From positions 1-42,306 of the forward strand of contig JAKSRP010000013.1 of NCBI GenBank assembly GCA_024403555.1: a stretch of DNA of 42,306 nucleotides. The letters are read 5' to 3'. Source of the stretch: Lachnospiraceae bacterium (GTDB lineage: Bacteria > Bacillota > Clostridia > Lachnospirales > Lachnospiraceae). Shown piece after piece: positions 8,914-17,917 of this stretch. A program made the position numbers and the translations under genes. Below the pieces are notes generated by a model. It had not been told where the DNA came from. It was given only the letters and a program-made list of their open reading frames with translations, and ran no database searches. Position 1 is the stretch's first letter, and each line of letters opens with the position of its first letter.

Positions 8914-10035
8914 TTATCTGGACAATTCTTTTTCACACATGTTAAGTGCTGATGCAATAACCTGATCCATGTCGTAGTATTTATATTCGCCGAGACGACC
9001 GCCAAAAATCACATTGTCTTCCTGGTCTGCAAGTTCTTTATACTTTGCGTATAAGCTTCCATTTTTTTCATCATTGACTGGATAATAAGGCTCATCTCCC
9101 GGTTTCCATTCAGAAGAGTATTCTTTGGAAATCATCGTCTTAGGGATATCCTTACCTTCATCATCTTTTCCAAATTCAAACCATTTGTGTTCAATGATTC
9201 TTGTCCATGGAGTTTCTCTGTCAGTATAGTTTACCGCAGCATTCCCCTGGAAGTTTGGCTGATCTAAGAGTTCATTCTCAAATCGTACAGAACGATATTC
9301 TAAGTTTCCAAGCTGATAATCAAAATATGCATCGATTGCACCAGTATAAACCACTTTTTCTGCCATCTCATCAAAGGCTTCTTTGTTTTCTAAATAATCC
9401 GTATTTACTCTTACTTCAATGCCATCTAGCATATTCGCTACTAATTTTGTATAGCCGCCAATTGGAATCCCCTGAAATAATGCGTTGAAATAATTATTAT
9501 CAAAGGTTAAGCGAACCGGAAGACGTTTAATAATAAATGCAGGAAGCTCCTTACAGTCACGTCCCCATTGCTTTTCGGTATAGCCCTTGACTAATTTTTC
9601 ATAGATGTCACGGCCAACTAAGGAAATTGCCTGTTCTTCTAAATTCTGTGGTTCTCCTGTGATTTCTTTTTTCTGTTCTTCGATCTTAGCTGCTGCCTCT
9701 TCTGGAGTTACTACGCCCCACATCTTATTAAATGTGTACATATTAAATGGCATAGAATACAGTTCCCCTTTGTAATTTGCAACCGGAGAATTCGTAAATC
9801 GATTAAATTCAATAAACTGATTGACATAATTCCACACTTTTTTATCATTGGTATGGAAAATATGTGCACCATATTTATGAACATGAATTCCTTCAATTTT
9901 TTCAGTATAAACGTTCCCTGCAATATTCGGACGTTTATCAATCACCAAAACTTTTTTTCCTTTGTTTGTCGCTTCCCTGGCAAATACAGAACCATAAAGA
10001 CCAGCGCCTACTACTAAATAATCATATTTTTTCAT
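8914..10035 (-). CDS. glf: UDP-galactopyranose mutase
   Basis: A 373-residue flavoenzyme that interconverts UDP-galactopyranose and UDP-galactofuranose in the cytosol, supplying galactofuranose for surface polysaccharides. The N-terminal FAD-binding fold reads YDYLVVGAGLYGSVFA. Diagnostic Glf segments follow: YGAHIFHTND, GYTEKQWGRD, RLPVRLTFDNNYFN and the C-terminal GRLGEYKYYDMDQVI. The length is normal. The Shine-Dalgarno is weak (GTGAG), and the gene lies 20 nt behind the small membrane-protein gene, so it is probably co-transcribed with it and the sigma-like gene. Together with the LCP and sugar-transferase genes it points to a galactofuranose-containing envelope polymer. Confidence 0.97.
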   Translation of the reverse strand: MKKYDYLVVGAGLYGSVFAREATNKGKKVLVIDKRPNIAGNVYTEKIEGIHVHKYGAHIFHTNDKKVWNYVNQFIEFNRFTNSPVANYKGELYSMPFNMYTFNKMWGVVTPEEAAAKIEEQKKEITGEPQNLEEQAISLVGRDIYEKLVKGYTEKQWGRDCKELPAFIIKRLPVRLTFDNNYFNALFQGIPIGGYTKLVANMLDGIEVRVNTDYLENKEAFDEMAEKVVYTGAIDAYFDYQLGNLEYRSVRFENELLDQPNFQGNAAVNYTDRETPWTRIIEHKWFEFGKDDEGKDIPKTMISKEYSSEWKPGDEPYYPVNDEKNGSLYAKYKELADQEDNVIFGGRLGEYKYYDMDQVIASALNMCEKELSR

Positions 10036-10055
10036 AATTTAAGCTCACTAATGAA

Positions 10056-10304
10056 TTACTTTAAGAATGCAAATACTGCAAGGATAATTAAAATAATAAG
10101 TACAACCCACTTAGGAATCTTTGTTCCAAGTTTCATAACAAGAAGGATGATTAAATTGATGATTACCGCACTGACAAATGCTGCTACCGTAAGTGCAATT
10201 ACATTTTCAAGGCTGTGTTCTTTTAATCCAAAAAATCCTACGATTTCGCAAAGAATAAATAACCCTGCACATCCTACTAAAAAGCTCTTGATTGAATTTA
10301 ACAT
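10056..10304 (-). CDS. Small multi-pass membrane protein, unknown function
   Basis: An 82-residue hydrophobic protein with about three predicted membrane helices (residues 7-25, 35-57 and 64-81) and a short amphipathic loop between the first two. No motif that I recognise. A clear GAGAGG ribosome binding site precedes the ATG. It lies between the sigma-like gene (22-nt gap) and glf (20-nt gap). An overlapping plus-strand frame exists but lacks a ribosome binding site, so I prefer the minus-strand reading. Confidence 0.65.
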   Translation of the reverse strand: MLNSIKSFLVGCAGLFILCEIVGFFGLKEHSLENVIALTVAAFVSAVIINLIILLVMKLGTKIPKWVVLIILIILAVFAFLK

Positions 10305-10326
10305 AATAATACCTCTCTTTTCTTTT

Positions 10327-11094
10327 TTACATATTCACATTTCTGCTTTCTAATACATTTACTGCATCTAAGGACATCTTCATCAGATCCTTTACCTCTT
10401 CTACTGTAATATGCATCAATTCGGCTAATTCTTCTGGTTTTGCTTCCCGATCATGCTCTTTGGCAAATGCGGTTGCAATGTCATTTAATTGATTCGCCTG
10501 ACGGGAAATCTTTCGGTCCATCTTTGTTGCGATGTTATTCTCTTCAATATAGCTTTCCATCGCTGCCTTCGCACTCTCCATGATGCAGGCATGAAAATCA
10601 CCTTTAGACGCATCATATTCAGTAACTGCAATAAAAAGTGCTAAATTCCCTTCCTGAATCAAATCAGCTACCGGTACCCCTTTCCCTGCATATCTTTCTG
10701 CAAGTCTGGATACTTCAAGAAGGTTCATCTCTACCAGACGATTCATCGCCTCTGCACTACCTTCTAAAAACTGACGAAGAAGTGCTTCCTCTTCTGCTTT
10801 TTGACCAGCGCCAATTTCTTTTAATTCTTCTTTATACATCTCTAATACAGCAGAGTGTTCCTCTTTCGTAACAATCGGATCTTCTTCCTGCTCTGCCATA
10901 GGTGTTACTACGACACCTGTAACCTTGATGTTATTTTCCTGCATAAATAAGCCGACTAAGCTCATCTGTTCTTCTGTCAAATCATAGTCTTCAAAAAAAT
11001 CATGGATTTCTTTTTTCGAAAGCTCATTGCCATTCGTCTTTCCAATTTTAATAAGATCCTGAAGACCATCTAAAAATTCCTGCTGACTTTTCAT
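10327..11094 (-). CDS. Sigma-70-like protein lacking region 4
   Basis: A 255-residue protein. Residues 1-60 resemble sigma region 1.1. Residues 113-185 resemble region 2 (NLLEVSRLAERYAGKGVP, DLIQEGNLALF at 144-154). Residues 190-250 resemble region 3 (REAKPEELAELMHITVEEV). There is no region 4, and the aromatic -10-melting segment FSTYATWWI of true sigma factors is replaced by FHACIMESA. It may therefore bind core polymerase without normal promoter recognition. The frame is open to 11121, but that ATG lies in the loop of a terminator hairpin. ATG 11094, with GAGG 5 nt upstream directly after the T-tract, is the better start. The next gene upstream is rpoZ, an RNA polymerase subunit. Confidence 0.75.
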   Translation of the reverse strand: MKSQQEFLDGLQDLIKIGKTNGNELSKKEIHDFFEDYDLTEEQMSLVGLFMQENNIKVTGVVVTPMAEQEEDPIVTKEEHSAVLEMYKEELKEIGAGQKAEEEALLRQFLEGSAEAMNRLVEMNLLEVSRLAERYAGKGVPVADLIQEGNLALFIAVTEYDASKGDFHACIMESAKAAMESYIEENNIATKMDRKISRQANQLNDIATAFAKEHDREAKPEELAELMHITVEEVKDLMKMSLDAVNVLESRNVNM

Positions 11095-11103
11095 ATCCAC
11101 CTC

Positions 11104-11132
11104 AAAAAAAGGGGATGACATAGTTCATCCCC
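11104..11132 (-). terminator. Terminator between rpoZ and the sigma-like gene
   Basis: GGGGATGA (11111-11118) pairs with TCATCCCC (11125-11132) around a 6-nt loop, followed on the minus strand by seven T (11110-11104). The Shine-Dalgarno of the next gene begins at the very next base, so any expression of that gene from upstream must pass this terminator. Confidence 0.88.
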
Positions 11133-11141
11133 TTCTCCTTT

Positions 11142-11384
11142 TTATTCTTCGTCGTTATCTTCTGGTAAAATCTGAATCTTCTGAGTAGCAAGTTCCTGTA
11201 CTGCTGCAGATAATGGTTTGATTTCTTCTTCAGATTCTACTAATGGCATATCTCCATCAATGATCTGTCTAGCTCGTTTTGCTGTTGCAATTACGATAGA
11301 ATAACGGCTGTTTACAACAGTTTCCTGTTCTTCTGCTTCGCTGTTGATTGTTTCCATTAATTCTGAATAAGATGGGTGTAACAT
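11142..11384 (-). CDS. rpoZ: RNA polymerase omega subunit
   Basis: An 80-residue omega subunit, which helps assemble and stabilise the beta' subunit of RNA polymerase. The conserved NSRYSIVIATAKRARQI segment is at residues 25-41, followed by the acidic tail. It follows gmk, the standard gmk-rpoZ order of Firmicutes. A strong AGGAGG lies upstream, and a terminator hairpin begins about 10 nt after the stop. Confidence 0.95.
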   Translation of the reverse strand: MLHPSYSELMETINSEAEEQETVVNSRYSIVIATAKRARQIIDGDMPLVESEEEIKPLSAAVQELATQKIQILPEDNDEE

Positions 11385-11408
11385 ATTTCTTCCTCCTAAA
11401 TATTCATG

Positions 11409-12026
11409 TTAAATATTGGCGAAACCTTTTCTTGTTTCTTCAATAAAATCAAGTTTCTGATTTAATTCACAATGTTTTGCAATAACAATCGAATTGATAT
11501 CTGCTGCACACTGTTCAACGATATCATTCACTACAATATATTCATACTGAGTCATCTCCTCTACTTCTTCAGAGGCACGCTTCATACGCTCTTCGATGAC
11601 TTCTTGACTTTCTGTTCCACGTCCCTCAAGTCTGGCCTTTAATTCTTCCACACTTGGAGCAGTAATAAAGATCATAAGTGCATCAGGATACTGTTTCTTA
11701 ACATTTAGTGCACCTTGCACTTCAATTTCAAGAATCACATTCTTTCCTGCTTCTAACTGATCTTCCACATATTTTTTCGGTGTTCCATAATAATTTCCCA
11801 CATACTGGGCATATTCAATGAATCCATCTTCTTCAATCAGATGTTCAAATTCATCCACCGTTTTAAAAAAATAAGAAACTCCGTCCACTTCTCCTTCTCG
11901 TGGCTTTCTAGTTGTTGCAGACACAGAAATAAGATATCCATAATCCTTAACCAGCTTCTTTACCACGGTACCTTTTCCTGCACCGGAAAACCCAGAGAGA
12001 ATAATTAAGGAACCTTTCTGATTCAT
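11409..12026 (-). CDS. gmk: Guanylate kinase
   Basis: A 205-residue kinase converting GMP and ATP to GDP and ADP. The P-loop reads GFSGAGKGT (residues 12-20). The GMP-binding region includes SATTRKPREGEVDGVSYFF, and the lid contains RLEGRGTESQEVIEERM. The length is typical. It lies between YicC and rpoZ (24-nt gap) in the usual Firmicute order. Confidence 0.97.
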   Translation of the reverse strand: MNQKGSLIILSGFSGAGKGTVVKKLVKDYGYLISVSATTRKPREGEVDGVSYFFKTVDEFEHLIEEDGFIEYAQYVGNYYGTPKKYVEDQLEAGKNVILEIEVQGALNVKKQYPDALMIFITAPSVEELKARLEGRGTESQEVIEERMKRASEEVEEMTQYEYIVVNDIVEQCAADINSIVIAKHCELNQKLDFIEETRKGFANI

Positions 12027-12058
12027 AGTTTGTCACCTCTTATCATCTACAATAAATA

Positions 12059-12937
12059 TTATTCGATATTTTGAATCTGTTCTCTTACTTTTTCAATTTC
12101 TGTCTTCAAATCAATTGCGATATTAGACAGTTCTAAATCATTCGCTTTTGAAAGAATGGTATTTGCTTCACGGTTCATCTCCTGAGCAATAAAGTCAAGC
12201 TTACGGCCAATGCTTCCGTCTTTTCCTAATTCTTTCTTCATGCTGTTGATATGGCTTCGTAAACGAACGGTTTCTTCATCTACACAAATCTTATCCGCAA
12301 AAATAACTACTTCTGTAGCAATTCTTCCTTCTTCGATTGTTGTATCTGCAAGAAGTTCTTTTACTTTGTCTTCTAATTTGCCACGATATTCTTCAACAAT
12401 CGATGGAGAACGCTGTTCTACCAAATCCACTAAGGATAACATATGATCTAACTTTTCCATAATGTCATGATAGAGATGTTCACCTTCTACAGTTCTTGCT
12501 TCCACAAATTTTTCTACTGCTTCTACAAGTGCCTGTTTAAGAACGGACCAGAGTTCTTCTTCATCACTTGCCTGTTCCCCTAAAGTAAATACTTCCGGAT
12601 AACGGGAAAGAGAGGTTGTTGTAATATCATTGCCAATGCCAAATTCTTCTTCCATGCGTTTTAACATATCAAGATAATTGGCTGCCATAGTCTGATTATA
12701 TTTCAGTTCTACGGTTGCTTCGGAAAGGTTTTCGTAGGTTACAAATACATCCACCTTACCTCTAGCAATATATTTTTTTAATAAAGAACGCATCTGCGTT
12801 TCAAAAAAGCTTAATTTTTTCGGCATACGGATGGAGAAATCTCCATAACGATGATTTACTGATTTCATCTCAACGATCATCTTTGATACGTCATCAGAAA
12901 CCTCGCTTCGTCCAAAGCCTGTCATACTTTTGATCAA
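12059..12937 (-). CDS. YicC/YloC family endoribonuclease-related protein
   Basis: A full-length YicC-family protein of about 292 residues: N-terminal IKSMTGFGR, the central MKSVNHRYGDFSIRMPKKL, and the C-terminal DUF1732 segment with GRKLDFIAQEMNREANTI. Family members are endoribonucleases or RNA-turnover factors. The frame can begin at GTG 12946 (MKALIKSM), but family members begin MIKSMTGFG, which corresponds to a TTG at 12937 with AGGTG 6 nt upstream. I choose TTG; GTG cannot be excluded. It is followed by gmk (32-nt gap). Confidence 0.9.
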   Translation of the reverse strand: MIKSMTGFGRSEVSDDVSKMIVEMKSVNHRYGDFSIRMPKKLSFFETQMRSLLKKYIARGKVDVFVTYENLSEATVELKYNQTMAANYLDMLKRMEEEFGIGNDITTTSLSRYPEVFTLGEQASDEEELWSVLKQALVEAVEKFVEARTVEGEHLYHDIMEKLDHMLSLVDLVEQRSPSIVEEYRGKLEDKVKELLADTTIEEGRIATEVVIFADKICVDEETVRLRSHINSMKKELGKDGSIGRKLDFIAQEMNREANTILSKANDLELSNIAIDLKTEIEKVREQIQNIE

Positions 12938-12992
12938 TGCCTTCACCTTTTTCCTTGTTTTATAATTTTCCCATCGTAACTAATTTAGTATA

Positions 12993-13538
12993 TCAGTTTT
13001 TTTCTTTTCTCACAAGTAAATCTTGATTTAATGTTTCTAAGTAGTGAATAAAGGTTCCATTCTTCACCGGAATTAAGAAATCCTTCTCCATCTCTTCATA
13101 CTTAAAATGCTTCTTCCCGCCATCGATATAGTGACGATTCCAGAATTCCATCATTTTCTCAAATCGCAGATAATAACACTCCTCACGATGCGAAAAATAG
13201 ATGATCAAAAAGCTGATTCCTTCCTGTGCCTCAAAATCGGCCATAAACTCAACCTGATGTTCATGTAAATTCTGCAGAGGAAATGTATCTGTCGCCACTT
13301 CTTTTGCATCAAAGCAGACGGGAATTCCCTGAATGGCTCCAATGTAGTCAACGGTAGACTTCTGGTCAAAGTAAGCTAACGTAATATGTCTGTGTTCCTT
13401 ATCAAACCGTACCGGCTTAATGGAGGTAGGGATTTTCTGTACAAGACCAAGCTTCTGCTCTCGATATCTTTGATTTGTTAAGTTGATCATTTCCTCAAGA
13501 ACCTCTCCTCGAAGCCCTCTCGAATTCCAAGTTGCCAT
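12993..13538 (-). CDS. recU: Holliday junction resolvase RecU
   Basis: A 181-residue Firmicute-type Holliday junction resolvase. It shows WNSRGLRGEVLEEMINLTNQ, the nuclease core STVDYIGAIQGIPVCFDAKEV (catalytic D, E and K) and PLQNLHEHQVEFM. It resolves recombination intermediates during repair and segregation. The frame stays open to 13580, but ATG 13538 has GAGGAAG just upstream and begins at the family N terminus (MATWNSRG). It starts 10 nt after the pseudouridine synthase stop. No pbp gene, its usual Bacillus neighbour, is nearby. Confidence 0.9.
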   Translation of the reverse strand: MATWNSRGLRGEVLEEMINLTNQRYREQKLGLVQKIPTSIKPVRFDKEHRHITLAYFDQKSTVDYIGAIQGIPVCFDAKEVATDTFPLQNLHEHQVEFMADFEAQEGISFLIIYFSHREECYYLRFEKMMEFWNRHYIDGGKKHFKYEEMEKDFLIPVKNGTFIHYLETLNQDLLVRKEKN

Positions 13539-13548
13539 GAATCTTCCT

Positions 13549-14529
13549 CTATTCGTAATAATATTCGCCGACGAGCGCATTCTGAATCTTTATAAACTTC
13601 GCTGGCGGCTGGGCAAGAATCACCTTGCCGGAAAGCTTCTTACATCGTTCCATCTCTTTTGGAAACACAAGCTCTGCAGAGTGAAGAAGCTGATAATTAA
13701 GTCCAAATTCTCTTTTTAGCACATCATTAAATTTACGATCCCCGTATTTATAATCGCCTGCCACCGGATGTCCGATGGATGCAAGGTGGGCACGAATCTG
13801 ATGAGTACGACCGGTAATCAGCCATACCTTAAGTAAAGTCGCATCCTTTCCTACCGCAAGTGGCGTATACTGGGTTTCAATATAAGAACTGCCTTCTTCT
13901 TTTTTCTTAGAGAAGGTTACGGTGTTATTCTTTTCATTCTTCTTTAAATACCCATCAATCTTTCGTGGCTTCTCAATTCGCCCTTTTACGATCGTATAAT
14001 AATATTTGTGGACGCTTCTCTTTTTTAATACCGAAGCCATTGTCTGAAGTCCTTCTAAAGAAATACCTGCGACAATAATTCCACTTGTATTACGGTCTAG
14101 ACGATTACAAATCGAAGGTTTAAATCCGATTCCTTTATTCGGACAAACATCAATAACATAATCATTGACCGATATATCTTCTGGTTTTGCTTTCTGGGAT
14201 AACACACCGACCGGTTTATTTAAAATCAGCACATTCTCATCTTCATAAAGATGCTTGATCTTCGGACCGTCGTACATTGGTTTTTCAGGTCCACTTGCAT
14301 TACCCGGATTTTTCTGAAAGCCTTTGATCGTATCATCCGCAAGAAAGAGTGTTACTACATCCCCTTCTTTTAAGATTTCCCTGCCATCGGCTTTTTTCCC
14401 ATTGAGTTTAATATTCTTTTTTCGCAGCATCTTATAAAGAAAGCTCTTTGGTGCTGCATCTAAAAATTTGCCAAGCAGCTTATCCATTCGCTGTCCGGCT
14501 TCCATTCTGGTTACTTTGATTTCCTGCAT
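13549..14529 (-). CDS. RluA-family 23S rRNA pseudouridine synthase with S4 domain
   Basis: A 326-residue protein. Residues 1-75 are an S4 RNA-binding domain (RMDKLLGKFLDAAPKSFLYKML). The RluA catalytic domain follows, with NRLDRNTSGII carrying the catalytic Asp and TGRTHQIRAHLASIGHPVAGD towards the end. It is RluC/RluD-like and isomerises uridines in 23S rRNA, but the target position cannot be read from sequence. It lies 20 nt behind the SDR gene and 10 nt before recU. Confidence 0.93.
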   Translation of the reverse strand: MQEIKVTRMEAGQRMDKLLGKFLDAAPKSFLYKMLRKKNIKLNGKKADGREILKEGDVVTLFLADDTIKGFQKNPGNASGPEKPMYDGPKIKHLYEDENVLILNKPVGVLSQKAKPEDISVNDYVIDVCPNKGIGFKPSICNRLDRNTSGIIVAGISLEGLQTMASVLKKRSVHKYYYTIVKGRIEKPRKIDGYLKKNEKNNTVTFSKKKEEGSSYIETQYTPLAVGKDATLLKVWLITGRTHQIRAHLASIGHPVAGDYKYGDRKFNDVLKREFGLNYQLLHSAELVFPKEMERCKKLSGKVILAQPPAKFIKIQNALVGEYYYE

Positions 14530-14549
14530 AAAATCACCTAAAATCTATT

Positions 14550-15311
14550 TTAACGATATAAAAGTTTTAAAATCCATTCATTTGGAAGAATCTTTGCCGC
14601 TATATGCATGAGTTTCATGGATGTTTTGCAAATAGAAAGAGATTTTCCATGTTTTGCATCCATTAAAGCACGAACAACCACATCTTCCTTCTTCGCACGA
14701 AATGCCTTTTTATAGGCTGGGCTTTTGTGGATTGCTTCTGCACGGTCAAAAAATTCGGTTTCTACCGGTCCCGGACAGACACAGGTCACTTTAATCCCTT
14801 CTTTTCGAAGTTCTCGCCCGAGTGCTCTTGAGTAATTAAGGACAAATGCTTTGCTGGCCGCATATACGTTAAATCCTGGCTGTGGCAGGAATGCAGATGC
14901 AGATCCTACATTGATGATCTTAGAACCATATTTCATATATGGAATCGATGCTTGCGTGATTGCTTCTAATGCTTCACAGTTAAGTCTGATCATGCCTGTC
15001 TGATTTTTTACATCAATTTCCACTGTTTCACCAATAATTCCATATCCTGCTGCATTCACAAGTGTGGAAATTGCAGGCTGCTCTTTTTCTAATACTTCTT
15101 CGTATTTCTCCCAGCTTTCTTCATTTTCTAAGTCCATTGGGAATAATCGAAAGCCTTTTGTTGGATAACGCTCTGCAATCGAGATGAGCACATCCTTTCT
15201 TCTGGCAATCAGCCAGAATTCATCGATATTGGGCATATAACGAATCATCTGTCTCACAAATTCCGCTCCCATACCAGAGGTTGCCCCGGTAATGACTGCT
15301 ACTCTTTTCAT
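14550..15311 (-). CDS. SDR family NAD(P)-dependent oxidoreductase
   Basis: A 253-residue classical short-chain dehydrogenase. The cofactor loop TGATSGMG is at 8-15, NAAG at 86-89, and the catalytic Ser137/Tyr150/Lys154 lie in INVGSASA and [15 protein letters not shown] follows. The substrate is unknown; the sequence resembles the DltE/YqjQ-like group. Its ATG overlaps the ygiQ-like stop codon by 4 nt, so the two are translationally coupled. Confidence 0.9.
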   Translation of the reverse strand: MKRVAVITGATSGMGAEFVRQMIRYMPNIDEFWLIARRKDVLISIAERYPTKGFRLFPMDLENEESWEKYEEVLEKEQPAISTLVNAAGYGIIGETVEIDVKNQTGMIRLNCEALEAITQASIPYMKYGSKIINVGSASAFLPQPGFNVYAASKAFVLNYSRALGRELRKEGIKVTCVCPGPVETEFFDRAEAIHKSPAYKKAFRAKKEDVVVRALMDAKHGKSLSICKTSMKLMHIAAKILPNEWILKLLYR

Positions 15312-17185
15312 CGTTTTTTCCTTCCTTTTCCCGCGCTGCGGATGGTTTTCTTCTTACCACGTGCTTTTGCAGACACATTTGCCCCTTCTTTGCGTGGACG
15401 AAGTAAGCACTGCGGACCATAGCCGATCAGATCCATTCTGCCCGCTTTTTTAAGTGCTTCTACAACAATGTCGTAATTAGCCGGATTCTTGTATTGCATG
15501 AGTGCACGCTGCATCTGCTTTTCTTGCGGAGAGCGTGGCACGTAAACCGGCTGCATCGTTCTTGGATCAAGACCAGTGTAATACATGGTGGTCGATAACG
15601 TCATTGGTGTCGGATAAAAATCCTGCACCTGTTCTGGCTGATGATTGATTTCCTTTAAATAAAGAGCCAGTTCAATGGCATCCTTTAACGTGCTTCCCGG
15701 ATGGGAGGACATAAGATATGGCACCAGATACTGATCCATACCAAGTTCGTCATTCATCTTGATATATTTTTCAACAAATTTTAAATAAACTTCGTGATTT
15801 GGTTTTCCAAGCTTTTCTAACACACGATTAGAAATATGCTCCGGCGCTACCTTAAGCTGCCCGGAAACGTGATATTTGCAAAGCTCACGTAAGAACGCAT
15901 CACTTTTATCATAAACAACATAGTCAAAACGGATACCGGAGCGGACAAATACCTTCTTCACCTTCGGAATTTTTCGAAGCTTGCGAAGAAGTGCAATATA
16001 ATCGCTGTGATCCACTTCCATGTTTGAACAGCCTGTTGGGAAGAGACATTGTTTTCTCTTACAAACACCTTTCGTCATCTGCTTTTTGCAGGCCGGCTGT
16101 CTAAAGTTCGCGGTCGGGCCGCCGACATCATGAATGTATCCTTTAAAGTCCGGATCCTTTGTCATCTCTTTTGCTTCTTCCACAATGGATTCATGACTTC
16201 TCGTCTGAATTATTCTTCCCTGATGGAAGGTTAAGGCGCAGAAATTACAGCCTCCAAAACAGCCACGGTTGCTGACTAAGGAGAATTTCACCTCTTTGAT
16301 CGCTGGAATGCCACCTGCCTCCTCATAAATTGGATGATAGGTCTTCTGATATGGAAGCTTGTATACATCATCCATTTCCATCTGTGTAAGTGGTTTTGCC
16401 GGTGGATTCTGCACCACATAGCCACGGTTTCCATACGATTCCACCAAGGTCTTTGCGGTAAATGCATCCGTATTCTCATACTGGATCAAGAAGCTTTCTG
16501 CATAAGTTCTCTTGCTCTCACAGACCTCTTCATAGGTTGGAAGCTCTATATAATCATAAACAGTATCTAAATTCTTTGCACGATAAGCTGTTCCTGCCAC
16601 ATAAGTAATGTCTTTGATATCAATTCCTGCATCAAGCGCTTCTGCAACTTCAATCGTCGCATGCTCTCCCATGCCATATTCGAGTAAATCCGCCTGAGAA
16701 TCCATCAAGATCGAACGTTTTACCTTATTGCTCCAATAATCATAATGTGCGAGTCTGCGAAGACTTGCTTCAATGCCGCCAATGATAATCGGTACATCCT
16801 TATAGGTCTGTCGAATGAGATTACAATATACAACCACAGCATAATCCGGTCGTTTTCCCATAACTCCTCCCGGGGTGTAGCTGTCTTTGCTACGGCGCTT
16901 TTTCGACACCGTATAATGGTTTACCATGGAGTCCATATTCCCGGCGGAAACCAAAAATCCAAGACGTGGTTTCCCAAATACATCAATACTCTTTTTATCC
17001 TTCCAGTCCGGCTGCGGAATCATAGCCACTTTAAAGCCATGGGCTTCTAACAGTCGACTGATAATAGCCGGTCCAAAGGATGGATGATCCACATAGGCAT
17101 CCCCTGTGATGTATACAAAGTCTGGCTGTTCCCAGCCGCGCTTTATCATTTCTTCTTTTGTGATTGGTAAAAATGCATTTGCCAT
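15308..17185 (-). CDS. YgiQ family radical SAM protein (UPF0313)
   Basis: A 625-residue protein. The N-terminal half is the conserved YgiQ domain ([20 protein letters not shown]). The radical SAM 4Fe-4S motif C-x3-C-x2-C is C309, C313 and C316 (CFGGCNFC), and a long C-terminal domain ends in a basic tail rich in Lys and Arg. Additional cysteines ([15 protein letters not shown]) may hold a second cluster or zinc. The reaction catalysed is not established. It lies 12 nt downstream of an RsuA-type pseudouridine synthase and overlaps the SDR gene. Confidence 0.93.
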   Translation of the reverse strand: MANAFLPITKEEMIKRGWEQPDFVYITGDAYVDHPSFGPAIISRLLEAHGFKVAMIPQPDWKDKKSIDVFGKPRLGFLVSAGNMDSMVNHYTVSKKRRSKDSYTPGGVMGKRPDYAVVVYCNLIRQTYKDVPIIIGGIEASLRRLAHYDYWSNKVKRSILMDSQADLLEYGMGEHATIEVAEALDAGIDIKDITYVAGTAYRAKNLDTVYDYIELPTYEEVCESKRTYAESFLIQYENTDAFTAKTLVESYGNRGYVVQNPPAKPLTQMEMDDVYKLPYQKTYHPIYEEAGGIPAIKEVKFSLVSNRGCFGGCNFCALTFHQGRIIQTRSHESIVEEAKEMTKDPDFKGYIHDVGGPTANFRQPACKKQMTKGVCKRKQCLFPTGCSNMEVDHSDYIALLRKLRKIPKVKKVFVRSGIRFDYVVYDKSDAFLRELCKYHVSGQLKVAPEHISNRVLEKLGKPNHEVYLKFVEKYIKMNDELGMDQYLVPYLMSSHPGSTLKDAIELALYLKEINHQPEQVQDFYPTPMTLSTTMYYTGLDPRTMQPVYVPRSPQEKQMQRALMQYKNPANYDIVVEALKKAGRMDLIGYGPQCLLRPRKEGANVSAKARGKKKTIRSAGKGRKKR

Positions 17186-17197
17186 CGCGTAAATCCT

Positions 17198-17917
17198 CTA
17201 ACGATTTTTCAAATTTCTGATTTCTTCTTCACTAAGTGGTCGATACGCCCCAATTTCGAGCGTTTCATCTAAAACAAGACTTCCCATGGAAAGTCGCTTC
17301 AGGTATACCACTTCTTTTCCTACTGCATGAAACATGCGTTTAATTTGATGGAATTTTCCTTCCTGAATTGTCACTTCAATTTTTGATTCTTCGTTCGAAT
17401 CAAGAATTACAAGCTTTGCCGGAAGTGTCAAAGATTCTTCGCCGATATCAAGTCCTTCGGCAAACTTCTTCACATCTTCCTCATCTACTATTCCTCGAAT
17501 TTTTGCATAATAGGTCTTATCCACATGCTTTTTCGGGGAAAGCAGCTGGTGGGCTAACTCTCCATCGCTTGTAAGTAAAAGCAGCCCTTCGGTATCTTTA
17601 TCTAATCTTCCCACTGGGAAGAGATCTTTTCTTTTACTGTCTGTAATAAGGTCAAGCACGGTTTTGTCTTTCGCATCCTTCGTGGCAGATACTACCCCAG
17701 CAGGCTTATGAAGCATAATATATTCTTCTTTCGCATAACTGATGCTTCTGCCCTCTGCCGTAATTTCTACGTGATCCGGATCCACCTTCATCTCGGGTTT
17801 TTTGACAACCACGCCATCTACCGTAATCCTGCCCTTTTTGATCATCTGTTTTACTTCACTTCTTGTGCCTACAGACATCTCACTAAGAAGCTTATCAAGT
17901 CTCATTAATTTTGCCAT
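17198..17917 (-). CDS. RsuA/RluB-family pseudouridine synthase
   Basis: A protein of about 239 residues with an N-terminal S4 domain (MRLDKLLSEMSVGTRSEVKQMIKKG region) and a catalytic domain with GRLDKDTEGLLLLTSDG carrying the catalytic Asp. It isomerises a uridine in 16S or 23S rRNA. The frame is open to 17932, but the ATG at 17915-17917 overlaps the stop of the upstream methyltransferase as TGATG and has GGAG 9 nt upstream, so I use it as a coupled start; a further ATG lies at 17905. It is the second pseudouridine synthase in this operon. Confidence 0.92.
   Translation of the reverse strand: MAKLMRLDKLLSEMSVGTRSEVKQMIKKGRITVDGVVVKKPEMKVDPDHVEITAEGRSISYAKEEYIMLHKPAGVVSATKDAKDKTVLDLITDSKRKDLFPVGRLDKDTEGLLLLTSDGELAHQLLSPKKHVDKTYYAKIRGIVDEEDVKKFAEGLDIGEESLTLPAKLVILDSNEESKIEVTIQEGKFHQIKRMFHAVGKEVVYLKRLSMGSLVLDETLEIGAYRPLSEEEIRNLKNR

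Noticed and set aside
10051-10353. A 100-codon plus-strand frame over the small membrane-protein gene
   Set aside because: No ribosome binding site, and it runs against the operon direction; the minus-strand frame has a good site and clear membrane helices.
11095-11121. Upstream ATG (11121) for the sigma-like protein
   Set aside because: It lies in the loop of the rpoZ terminator; the downstream ATG has its own ribosome binding site.
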